Source: Billgrantia bachuensis
GTDB lineage: Bacteria > Pseudomonadota > Gammaproteobacteria > Pseudomonadales > Halomonadaceae
Reading direction: 5' to 3'
NCBI RefSeq assembly: GCF_011742165.1
Contig: NZ_JAAQTO010000024.1
Location: forward strand, 1-64,000
Length of the DNA: 64,000 nt
Position numbers and translations under genes: made by a program. A model generated the notes under the pieces. The model was not told where the DNA came from and did not search any database. It saw only the letters and a list, made by a program, of their open reading frames with translations. This document shows, one piece after another, positions 28,384 through 35,765 of the stretch. Position 1 is the first letter of the stretch; every line of letters starts with the position of its first letter.

Positions 28384-30292
28384 ATGCTACTCGATCAGTA
28401 TTGGACGGCAGAAAAGCTGCACCTTGAGCAAATGGACCTTGAGCGCCAGATGCACGACGCAGGCGTCCAGCGCTTCAAGAAAGCCCAGCAACGCGCCATC
28501 GACCAAGGCGAGGCCAGCGGCACCGCCTACAACACCCGGCTGATGCGCGAGCTTGTGCACCCGATGGCCCAAGGCATTCAGGCGTACCTGGAGTACTACC
28601 AAGGGCGGCCCGGCAAGAGTACCCAGGCCATCGCCAAGCTCAGGCTGCTGGACCCGCTCACCGCCGCCTTCATTACTGTCAAAGTGCTGTTCGACTCGAT
28701 CCCCGCCAAGGAAACACTGCAAGGGACCTGCATCAAGCTGGGCCGGAAGATCGAGGACCAAGTGCGCTTTGCGAAGGTGGAGGACACTGCGCCCCGCTAC
28801 GTGCAGGCGATCAAGGAGTCTCTGAAGAAGGCGCACAGCAAGCACTACCGGCACCGCCGGAACGTCATGGCCAGCACCGAAGCCAAGCTAGCCGATACCG
28901 TGCGCGGGGAGTACGTGAACGACCTGGAGCGCTGGGTGGACTGGAGCAAGAAGGACTGCCTAGGGCTGGGCCTGGCGCTGGTGGAGATTGCCCAGAGCAG
29001 CCTGGCTTACAACGACGAGCCGGTCTTCCAGCTTGCGCAGGACGGCAAGCGATCCGCCTACCACCTCCAGGTATCCGCTGCCGTGCAGGGCTGGATTCAG
29101 GAGTACACGGACTTCATGGCGCAGCTCTCCCCGGACTACACGCCATGCGTGATCCCGCCGCGCGATTGGGTAGCGCCGAAGGTCGGCGGGTACTTCTCTC
29201 GGGAAATTTCCCGCACGTTGCCGCTGGTGAAGGTGAACCGCAGGAAGCACCTTAACCGCCTGACCCGTGAGCAGATGCCAGAGGTCTACGCCGCAGTAAA
29301 TACCCTCCAGCGCGTGCCGTGGCGGGTGAATCAAGCGGTACTGGCAGTGGCCGAGGAAGTGCTGGAGCGGGACTTGTCCCTAGGCATGCCGCAGAAGGAG
29401 CCCTACGAGGTCCCGCCCGCCCCGGTGCCGGACGACCTGCGAGACCTGCGAGGGCCGGAGCTACGCGCAGCGATGGGCGAGGCGGACTATGCCAAGTTCA
29501 CGCACTGGAAGGTCGAGAGCAGCCAGGTGCACCGCAAGGAACGGGTACGCCGCGCGCAGTGCTACGAGGTGGGCAGGGTTGTGTCTCACGCTAGGCGCTT
29601 CAGCATCTACCCTGGATTGTACTTCGTCTACACCCTGGACAGCCGAGGCCGCGTGTACTGCCGTAGCTCCCTCCTCGGCCCGCAGGGCGGGGACATCCAG
29701 AAAGCCCTGGTGCACTTCGGGGAAGCATTGCCGCTCGGAGAGCGTGGCCGGTACTGGCTCGCCGTGCATGGTGCCGGAGTCTGGGGCAACGACAAGGTGC
29801 CGTTCGATGAGCGCGTGAGGTTCATAGAGGAGGACATGCGCGAGACTATCAAGGACATCGTGGCAGACCCCTGCACCTTCCGGGATTGGACCAGCGCCGA
29901 CAAGCCCTGGCAATTCCTCGCCTGGTGCTTCGAGTGGGCCGCGCTCCTGGAGCACACCGCAGCGGGCGAGCCTAGCTATACCTTCGAGTCCCGTATCCCT
30001 GTGGCCATGGACGGCTCATGCTCCGGCATCCAGCACTACAGTGCGATGCTACGCGACAGGCGAGGCGGTGCCGCAGTAAACCTGACGCCCGGCGATACTC
30101 CAAGCGACATCTACGGCGAGGTGGCCGAGGTGGTGCGCGGGAAGCTAGCCAGGATCGTCAAAGGTGAGAACGTGGAGGTGATGTCACAGAAGAAACCGCT
30201 CAGGGGGAAAACCTTGGCAAAAATCGCACGGGCGTGGCTGGACTTCGGCGTGGATCGCAAGATTTGTAAGAAGCCAGTCATGACCCTTCCGT
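28384..30292 (+). CDS. T7-type single-subunit RNA polymerase, exon 1
   Basis: Codons 1 to 636 plus the first base of codon 637. Contains the N-terminal promoter-recognition region and the palm motif A with metal-binding Asp543 (PVAMDGSCSGIQHYSAMLRD, T7 Asp537). It ends in KKPVMTLP, the O-helix that holds Lys629 (T7 Lys631). The unspliced frame would stop ten bases into the intron (LTA-stop), giving a catalytically dead 639-residue protein. AAGGA lies 7 nt before ATG. Joined to exon 2 at 30686 it gives 878 residues (T7 883). The polymerase would transcribe from the element's own promoters at 27542, 32132 and 34804. Confidence 0.95.
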
Positions 30293-30685
30293 TGACCGCC
30301 TAGCGGAAGTAAAACCCGGTGAACTCAGGGGAACTCCAGTTGGCGCTGGGAAATCCTGAGCCGAGCTGTAGCCACCGTCAGGGCCACGACTGCGCTACCT
30401 AGACACTAGCGATTATTAGTCATCTTGAATTGGCGTTCAAGAGGCCGGCAGTGAGCAACAGAGGGTGCAACGACTATCGAAACCCCGCCGTAGCGGAGGG
30501 AGTAGAGTACCTGGCAAGTGCCGGGGAAGCGCCGGGCAGGTGGAAGGCACCATAGAGTGTACGGCCTGATGATATAGTCTCACCTGCATGGTGACATGCA
30601 GCAGCCCTCCCCAGCCTGTAACTGGCGGTGCTCAGGATGAGCGCCGAGGGCGGGGTGCGTCTAACGAACGCGCCTGAAGATCGTG
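30293..30685 (+). ncRNA. group I self-splicing intron in the RNA polymerase gene
   Basis: A 393-nt intron without its own ORF. Evidence: P1 pairs exon CTTCCGT (30286-30292) with the guide GCGGAAG (30303-30309), with the U-G wobble at the 5' splice site. AAATCCTGAGCC (30351-30362) is the P/Q core element, and P7 pairs GACTAT (30472-30477, inside GGGTGCAACGACTAT) with ATAGTC (30574-30579, inside GATGATATAGTCT). The last base is G (30685). Splicing restores codon TAT (Tyr637) and the reading PVMTLPYGSTMITCREAI, as in other phage polymerases. Confidence 0.93.
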
Positions 30686-31413
30686 ATGGCAGCACAATGA
30701 TTACTTGCCGTGAGGCAATCGAGGACCACGTAGCAGACATACAGGCTGCCGAGGAGGCCCGTGCAAGGGCCGCAGGCACCAAGCCTATGGCAGTACACCC
30801 CTTCGGCGATCCCGCCTCTGAGCTGCCGATGGTGGACGCTGTAGCGGTGCTCACCAGGGTGATCTGGGACAGTATCGGGGAGGTGGTAGTGGCGGCGCGC
30901 GACGGCATGGCCATGATTCAAGGTATCGCAAGGATAGCGGCGGCCAAGAACAAGCCGCTCACCTGGACCACACCTACCGGCTTCATTGTGGAGCAGGTGA
31001 TCTATCGGGACGAGGCTTACCGTGTTCGCACGCAACTATTCGGGGGCATGGCCCTACAGCTACGGGAGCCGACCGAACGCCTGGACGTGCGCAGGATGAA
31101 AAGCAGTGCTGCGCCTAACTACGTGCACAGCATGGATGCCTCGCACCTCATCAAATCCGTGAATGGTTTTCACACCGCAGGTATCGACAGCATCGCAGTC
31201 ATCCACGATTCCTTTGGCACGCATGCCGGGAATACGGATGCACTCCGCGCTGTGCTGAGTCGGGAGTTCGTGGAGCTGTACATGGAGAACCGCCTGGAGG
31301 AGTTCAAGGAGGAGGTGGAGGAGTCGCTGTGGGAGGAGATTGACCTGGAGGTGCCGATGGTTGGCACGTTGGACCTGCTGGAAATTATCGAAAGCAATTA
31401 CTGCTTCGCCTAA
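30686..31413 (+). CDS. T7-type single-subunit RNA polymerase, exon 2
   Basis: Completes codon 637 (Tyr, the homologue of the T7 Tyr639 that discriminates ribose from deoxyribose) and encodes residues 638-878. Contains the fingers/palm region YGSTMITCREAIEDH, APNYVHSMDASHL, and motif C IHDSFGTH with the second metal-binding Asp811 (T7 Asp812). The C-terminus ends in NYCFA, close to the DFAFA foot of T7 polymerase. An in-frame ATG at 30628 lies inside the intron and is not thought to be a start. Confidence 0.95.
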
Positions 31414-31424
31414 GCGCAGCAACT

Positions 31425-31451
31425 GAGCCCGGCAACCTTCCTGCCGGGCTC
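31425..31451. terminator. terminator between RNA polymerase and HNH genes
   Basis: Ten-pair perfect stem GAGCCCGGCA / TGCCGGGCTC with a 7-nt loop, followed by TGCATTAAA. It lies between converging genes and can serve both. Its right arm shares CCGGGCTCTGC-TTAA with the hairpin after the integrase. Confidence 0.7.
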
Positions 31452-31465
31452 TGCATTAAAGCATC

Positions 31466-32053
31466 CTAGCTAACATACCCCCATGTAATTCCCTTGACGC
31501 AGCTAGTAATTGCAGACCGAGAAACACCGTACTCTCTTGCCAGAGCATTAGGCCCATTGACTTTGCACCCCCACACAAATCTTGCACGTATAGCTCGCAC
31601 CTTTTCCACAGTTAGCCCCGGCTTCGCCTCAGACATACCAGGAGGAAGTGACCACCCTTTACAGCTACGAGACCGGCCGCACACCAGGCTACTAATGGTC
31701 CCTTGGCTCAGCCCCGTGGCTATAGTTGCAGCCTTCTGCCCGATGAAATCATGCAGCAACCCATCTGGCCCAAGCAATGTGAATTTCTTACCACTATAAT
31801 TACCCCTATATCTCCCGCGCTCTATCGCATCTCGGATATTGTCGCTATGATCGCCCACCTCAAGATGCGCCGGGTTAACGCAACTCTTGTTATCGCACTT
31901 ATGCCGAACTACCAGCCCATCAATGCTGGCAAGCTGTAGCCCATTTGCCTTACAGTAAGCAACGCGATGCGCCCCGATTGTTCGGCCTTCCATATACCCC
32001 CGGCCATACCCGTCCCTGCCCAATCTCCCCTGATGCTCTATGCATTTGTCCAC
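31466..32053 (-). CDS. HNH homing endonuclease, free-standing
   Basis: A 195-residue protein with an HNH_3-type nuclease module: RHKCDNKSCVNPAHLEVGDHSDNIRDA with His51, Asn60, His63 and a CxxxxC pair (53, 58). The C-terminal part carries a DNA-binding helix-turn-helix (NALAREYGVSRSAITSCVKG). Start is GTG at 32053 with GGAGAG 5-7 nt upstream. T7-type promoter B lies 83 nt upstream. It sits immediately after the intron-containing polymerase gene, so it may cleave intron-less polymerase alleles and spread the ORF-less intron in trans. Confidence 0.85.
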   Translation of the reverse strand: MDKCIEHQGRLGRDGYGRGYMEGRTIGAHRVAYCKANGLQLASIDGLVVRHKCDNKSCVNPAHLEVGDHSDNIRDAIERGRYRGNYSGKKFTLLGPDGLLHDFIGQKAATIATGLSQGTISSLVCGRSRSCKGWSLPPGMSEAKPGLTVEKVRAIRARFVWGCKVNGPNALAREYGVSRSAITSCVKGITWGYVS

Positions 32054-32131
32054 TTAGCTCTCCCTGTAATCTGATTAATGAGGCCGCAGCGGCAAATAAA
32101 CCACTGCGCCGGGCCATCTCACAGCGCCCTT

Positions 32132-32154
32132 GTCTTCTTTAGTGGGCTCTTTGC
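32132..32154 (-). promoter_or_regulatory. T7/SP6-type phage promoter B (for the HNH gene)
   Basis: Minus-strand 23-mer with GCAAAGAGCC, CACTAAA, then G+1 at 32137 and AAGAC. It differs from promoter A at two positions. The predicted 5' leader to the HNH GTG start is 84 nt. Confidence 0.75.
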
Positions 32155-32192
32155 TAGTGGCGGGTTAGAGTGGGAGAAAACAAGGAGGCAGC

Positions 32193-32474
32193 ATGCAGGC
32201 TTTCATCGACTGGATCGCAGGATGGCCGGGGCGGGTTTACTCAGACATCGTGAGCACTGACGCGGGGACGTGGCTCGTATTGGCAGGCTTCGCCTGGCTG
32301 GTCTGGATGCTCGCCTATGGCGACCGTAAGGCGAGGGAGGCGCGGCGCGAATCCGAGGATCGAGAGGCAGCACAGCGCCCAAGGCGGGAGCTATCGCCAC
32401 GTGACGCAGCGCTAAGGAAGGAATGCTTACGCAGGGAGCGCGAGGCTATGCGCAGGAGGTCAGAGGGGCCTTGA
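32193..32474 (+). CDS. small membrane protein with basic/acidic tail, unknown
   Basis: A 93-residue protein: short amphipathic N-terminus, one transmembrane helix (about 25-42, GTWLVLAGFAWLVWMLAYG) and a highly charged helical C-terminus rich in Arg and Glu. Start has AAGGAGGCAGC directly upstream. The layout recalls phage spanin/Rz-like or other lysis accessory proteins, but no family is recognised. Confidence 0.6.
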   Translation: MQAFIDWIAGWPGRVYSDIVSTDAGTWLVLAGFAWLVWMLAYGDRKAREARRESEDREAAQRPRRELSPRDAALRKECLRREREAMRRRSEGP

Positions 32475-32507
32475 TCCTGCGCCCGGATAACTCCATTAAG
32501 GCAGGCC

Positions 32508-32600
32508 ATGCAGGAGCAAAGAACAGACAGATGGCTAGGCCTGACCAGACTACTGCGAATAGACCAGTCTACACTTGTAGACCTGAACCCGGCCGGTTGA
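32508..32600 (+). CDS. possible 30-residue peptide
   Basis: MQEQRTDRWLGLTRLLRIDQ and ten more residues, with a weak AAGGCAGG ribosome site. An operator-like palindrome (32567-32582) lies within it. Without homologues it cannot be told from chance. Confidence 0.2.
   Translation: MQEQRTDRWLGLTRLLRIDQSTLVDLNPAG
32567..32582. promoter_or_regulatory. palindrome, possible operator
   Basis: GTCTAC - 4 nt - GTAGAC. The inner ACTTGTAG resembles the right half of candidate operator 1 (28295-28311). Possible additional repressor site before the zinc-ribbon gene. Confidence 0.3.
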
Positions 32601-33037
32601 GTCCGGTTCGGCTGGTCTAGCAGTGTTTATGTTGGTTGGTTCAAGCAAGCGAGAGCACCCAGAGAGGCCGCCAGAGTCGCGCTAGCGCCCTACCCGCTAC
32701 CTACACCTTGCCTCGCCTTAGCATTTCGCAGCGACACAAGGATGTGCTCCAGCGTCCTTGCTACCTGTCCGGCCCGTTCCGATTTGGTAGCCCGCCACAC
32801 CGCTCCTCAACGTCCAACATTCTTTGCAGCAGGTAAGCGGGTGACCCCGGCGCTCCAAGCGCTTCCGCTATTTTGACGATCCGGTAACGGATGCCGGTCT
32901 ATGGTTTCACCTACATAAGAGGCGCACATATCAGCCTATCAAGCCCCGAGCCCGCGAAGCGATTCGAGAGGGGGTGTTGCGCTCGCGTCTGATGCTTCGG
33001 ATAGTGACGAGGGTCAATAGCGCAACAGGAGGGGACC
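32601..33037. other. 437-bp stretch without a clear gene
   Basis: No convincing ORF on either strand. A possible promoter for the following gene lies at 32873-32903: TTGACG, a 19-bp spacer that contains the palindrome ATCCG-GTAA-CGGAT (32879-32892), and TCTATG. The spacer is longer than ideal, so support is weak. Confidence 0.4.
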
Positions 33038-33505
33038 ATGGCAGACCTGATGGGGGTGGTACCGGGGCTCAAAGCCGCTTATGAGATTGCACGTGCCGCC
33101 AAGGACGTGAACGACCAGACAAGGCTCAACACGGCGATCAGCGAGATTCTAGAACAGCTCACTTCGGCTCAGTTCGGGCTGCTTGAGATGCAGCAACAGC
33201 ATCAGCAGCTTCTCGATGAGAACCGCCAGCTGCGCGAGAAGGTTGAGAAAGAGGAAAGGTTCGAATGTTATCGGCTGGAGCGGACCCGATTGGGTGGCTA
33301 CATCATGCCGCTCAAGGAGGAGTACGTGAGCCCTGACCAGCCTGCACATGCTATCTGCGTTCATTGCCGTGAAGATGGAAAGCGCTCCGTTCTTGCTCAC
33401 TACGAGTACAACTATTACTGCAACAGCTGCAAAACGAGCGTGCATCACACCGAGATCCCTTCGAACCCACCATCAAGCACAGGGGACTCATGGTGCACTT
33501 GGTGA
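33038..33505 (+). CDS. coiled-coil / zinc-ribbon protein, unknown
   Basis: A 155-residue protein: an N-terminal helical part (1-30), a Gln/Glu-rich coiled coil (about 35-75) and a C-terminal four-cysteine zinc ribbon (Cys107, Cys110, Cys128, Cys131 in CVHC... CNSC). Strong ribosome site AGGAGGGG. Similar small proteins occur as accessory genes in many Proteobacteria, without known function. The long leader upstream suggests separate expression from the phage module. Confidence 0.7.
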   Translation: MADLMGVVPGLKAAYEIARAAKDVNDQTRLNTAISEILEQLTSAQFGLLEMQQQHQQLLDENRQLREKVEKEERFECYRLERTRLGGYIMPLKEEYVSPDQPAHAICVHCREDGKRSVLAHYEYNYYCNSCKTSVHHTEIPSNPPSSTGDSWCTW

Positions 33506-33676
33506 GAGCAATTCGGTCATTGTTGGATGTCGTTTAACGTGTCGCATCCCATCCTGCACCATGTCGCAAGCTACGCCGCACTACGCGGGCAGAGAATGTA
33601 CCCATATGAGTATACCTGGACAGGCACAGCTCTGAATGCGCCAAATATGTACCTATAAACCGCCCTTTACAACCCA

Positions 33677-33715
33677 AACGGTTACAGCTATATTGAGCAC
33701 ACCCTAACGGTTACA
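33677..33715 (+). repeat. AACGGTTACA direct repeats before the serine recombinase
   Basis: Two exact 10-bp copies (33677-33686 and 33706-33715), 29 bp apart start to start, 22 bp before the recombinase ATG. Possible binding sites of the recombinase or its regulator. Confidence 0.4.
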
Positions 33716-33736
33716 CCAGTATTCGGAAGCGCAGCC

Positions 33737-34363
33737 ATGACAAACCAGACATTCATCAGGGCATACCTCAGGGCGTCCAGTGAGGATCAGAACGCCAACC
33801 GCGCCAAGACGGCCCTCACGAGCTTCGCTAACGAGCGCGGGCGGAAGGTGGCAGCGTGGTACGTGGAGAACGCCAGCGGGGCTAGAGCACATCGCTCTGA
33901 GCTGATGCGGCTGATTGATGACGCCGAGCCGGGCGATGTGCTGCTGATCGAGCAAGTTGACCGCCTGACCCGCTTGAACAAGGGCGATTGGGAACACCTC
34001 AAGGGTGCGATACAGACCGCTGGCATACGCATAGTGTCCCTAGACTTGCCCACCAGCCATGCAGCCATGACCGTCAGCGCCAGTGATGATTTCACAGGCC
34101 GTATGCTGGACGCGGTAAACGCGATGCTTATGGACATGCTGGCCGCAGTAGCCCGCAAAGATTACGACGACAGGCGCAGGAGGCAGGCGGAGGGTATCCA
34201 GCAGGCCAAGGAACGAGGCCAATACAAGGGACGCCCATCAGACCAGAAGCTGCACCAGCGCATCAGAGAGCTTCGGGGCCAGGGCCTCAGCGTTCGCAAA
34301 ACGGCAGACATCTTGGGTTGCAGCCCTAGCACCGTACAGCGGGCCATCAAGGCAGCTCAGTAA
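33737..34363 (+). CDS. serine recombinase (resolvase/invertase family)
   Basis: A 208-residue small serine recombinase. The catalytic domain has YLRASSEDQ with nucleophile Ser14 and the Arg cluster (VDRLTRLNKGDWEHLKG), the long E helix (about 105-140), and a C-terminal helix-turn-helix (LSVRKTADILGCSPSTVQRAI, about 180-205). Length and layout match resolvases/invertases rather than large serine integrases. With a tyrosine integrase already present, multimer resolution or DNA inversion is more likely than integration. Confidence 0.88.
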   Translation: MTNQTFIRAYLRASSEDQNANRAKTALTSFANERGRKVAAWYVENASGARAHRSELMRLIDDAEPGDVLLIEQVDRLTRLNKGDWEHLKGAIQTAGIRIVSLDLPTSHAAMTVSASDDFTGRMLDAVNAMLMDMLAAVARKDYDDRRRRQAEGIQQAKERGQYKGRPSDQKLHQRIRELRGQGLSVRKTADILGCSPSTVQRAIKAAQ

Positions 34364-34408
34364 ATCTGATACCGCCCCACAAGCCCCGCTACGGCCTGCA
34401 CCGCCATA

Positions 34409-34424
34409 GCGCTACCTTGGGTAG
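34409..34424 (+). terminator. possible weak hairpin after the recombinase gene
   Basis: A short hairpin GCTACC-TTG-GGTAGC followed by CCCC rather than a T-run, 45 bp after the recombinase stop codon. Low confidence. Confidence 0.25.
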
Positions 34425-34586
34425 CCCCACGCCGCCTGAAGCCTCTGAGGGACGCTCTTGGGCTCAATGACAGCCACCCAAGCGGCCCGCCTCTCCCAGC
34501 TCCATCAACGCTACTGCTGGGTGGCATGACAGCCCTGAAGCATAAGGCATGTATCCCTTATATCCTGCAAACCCCCTGGCTGCCTT

Positions 34587-34728
34587 GGATTGCTTGGGAT
34601 GTCCTGGACTGCCTGGACTGCCTGGATTGCTTGGGATGTCCTGGACTGCCTGGACTGCCTGGATTGCTTGGGATGTCCTGGACTGCCTGGACTGCCTGGA
34701 TTGCTTGGGATGTCCTGGACTGCCTGGA
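34587..34728. repeat. 37-bp tandem repeat array, 3.8 copies
   Basis: Exact unit of 37 bp starting at 34587, 34624, 34661 and 34698 (last copy cut at 31 bp). The unit itself is built from 9-bp words: CTGGACTGC, CTGGACTGC, CTGGATTGC and TTGGGATGTC. Degenerate copies flank both sides (34570s and about 34768-34790). There are no spacers, so it is not CRISPR. Any ORF through it is only a Trp/Leu/Cys-rich repeat translation. Phage-type promoter C points into it; an iteron-like origin or structured RNA is possible. Confidence 0.9.
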
Positions 34729-35072
34729 CGCGATAGCTACCCGTTTCTTTCTTTACTCTCTCCTAACGGAGCTTCCTGGACTGCTGGACTTCCTATGCTG
34801 CTATTCTCCTATAGTGGGCTATTTGTATAACTTATTGATTCCTCGTCAACTCCCGCCTGCGGCGGTTGCGGGCCAGAGGCCCGCCAAGGTGAGGAATAAG
34901 TAGTATTGGTGGGCTAGCCGCCCTTGCCCTCGCACCTCGCCTAATGGCCTGGCTCGCTGCCGCGACAGCATCACGGCGGTGCTCGGCAAGCACCAGCACT
35001 CCCTCCCCCCATCTCAAGTAACAGCGACTCCGGGCGATAAGTAAGTTGATGCCTTATACCGGAGATACCAAA
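34729..35072. other. gap between repeat array and small membrane gene
   Basis: Pyrimidine-rich plus strand (CCCGTTTCTTTCTTTACTCTC), then promoter C, then an AT-rich patch (TTTGTATAACTTATTGATT, about 34822-34840), then a hairpin-rich GC segment (CCGCCTGCGGCGG at about 34853-34865 and GGGCCAGAGGCCC). No convincing ORF. Confidence 0.4.
34804..34826 (-). promoter_or_regulatory. T7-type phage promoter C (towards the repeat array)
   Basis: Minus-strand 23-mer ACAAATAGCC, CACTATA, G+1 at 34809, then GAGAA. From -7 to +2 (CACTATAGG in the read strand with the next base A) it equals the T7 core. The RNA would run left through the 37-bp repeats and then antisense to the serine recombinase gene. Confidence 0.7.
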
Positions 35073-35315
35073 GTGAAAAACGGCCTGTCATCCCTCAAAT
35101 CAACCCTCGAAGCGTCCCTAGGCGGAATGTTCCTCACGCTCATGTTCTTTCAGCTACCGCTGTCGGTGCTGGGCTTCATGTATCTGTTCGATATGGTGTG
35201 GTGGCAGGCTGGCATAGCTGCCCTGATCATGTCTGGCGTACCGCTGATAAACATCATAGGCGGGGTAGCTATGAGCATTCTGGGTGTGGTCTCGCTCATC
35301 TCTATGCTCTTCTAA
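35073..35315 (+). CDS. small hydrophobic membrane protein, unknown (holin-like layout)
   Basis: An 80-residue protein with two to three hydrophobic helices (about 17-38, 43-58, 60-80) and a basic N-terminus. GTG at 35073 is preferred because GGAG lies 8 nt upstream; an ATG at 35049 has no ribosome site. Size and helices would suit a holin or a small exclusion protein, but no family is recognised. Confidence 0.55.
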   Translation: MKNGLSSLKSTLEASLGGMFLTLMFFQLPLSVLGFMYLFDMVWWQAGIAALIMSGVPLINIIGGVAMSILGVVSLISMLF

Positions 35316-35363
35316 CTAACCGGCACAGTCGGGCGCAGCGGGTGCACCCTACTAGCGCTGGAC

Positions 35364-35510
35364 ATGCTTGGCGATTGGCTGGGCTCCTGGCTGGCAAATC
35401 GGCCTAGCGGATCGCCGGAGGTTGAGGAAACCGAAGGGGGCCATGGGGGCGAGGGCGGCGCGGAACGCGACAGATACCCCCACAGAACTGCTCACAATAT
35501 TTTGTATTAG
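35364..35510 (+). CDS. possible 48-residue protein
   Basis: ORF MLGDWLGSWLANRPSGSPEV followed by a Gly/Glu-rich tail. No clear ribosome site. Could be a small element gene or chance. Confidence 0.2.
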   Translation: MLGDWLGSWLANRPSGSPEVEETEGGHGGEGGAERDRYPHRTAHNILY

Positions 35511-35765
35511 GGATATGCCCTAGGGAGCACCTGGAAGCGCGAGGAAGCCTGCACCGCTACGTAGGCTTAGGGTATGCTGAGAAAACGGCGGGAAGGCCGC
35601 GAGGGGCGCGAGAATCCCAATGCAACGATGCCGCCTAGGCTTGAGGCAGGCAAAGACACTTATCAGGCACAAGTGTCACGCTAAGTGTCACTAGAGCGAG
35701 GATCGCAGCGAGGTCGTGAGGATAGGCCATCAAGGGAAATGCCCATAAAAACAAAGAGCTATTAG
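35511..35765. other. right end of the element, no gene seen
   Basis: Holds the right arm-type motifs and a third, inverted AAGACACTT-like core near 35653-35661, but no ORF. The final 40 bp before attR are AT-rich and lie directly downstream of the tRNA-Leu 3' end. Confidence 0.5.
35667..35692 (+). promoter_or_regulatory. right arm-type integrase binding motifs (two)
   Basis: GCACAAGTGTCA (35667-35678) and CTAAGTGTCACT (35681-35692): same 12-mer, same 12-bp core spacing and same orientation as the pair at 22245-22270, though unrelated sequence surrounds them. Probable integrase arm sites; inferred. Confidence 0.6.

Noticed and set aside
30628..30685. Start codon for a separate C-terminal polymerase ORF at 30628
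   Set aside because: It lies in the intron; residues 1-20 do not match polymerases while everything after 30688 does.
28384..31413. RNA polymerase as a frameshifted pseudogene
   Set aside because: The interruption is 393 nt with group I core elements, and exact removal restores the conserved PYGS motif in frame.
31785..31800. CCACTATAATTA in plus orientation inside the HNH gene as a phage promoter
   Set aside because: Lacks the AGCCCACTA recognition part and the initiating G.
34587..34728. CRISPR-like repeats
   Set aside because: The units are contiguous with no spacers and no cas genes are near.
34526..34903. 125-codon ORF rich in Trp, Leu, Cys
   Set aside because: It is the translation of the 37-bp tandem repeats in two frames; no ribosome site and no family.
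34903..34921. Further promoter copy around TTGGTGGGCTAG
   Set aside because: Only TAGCCCAC is shared; the CACTA core and start region do not match.
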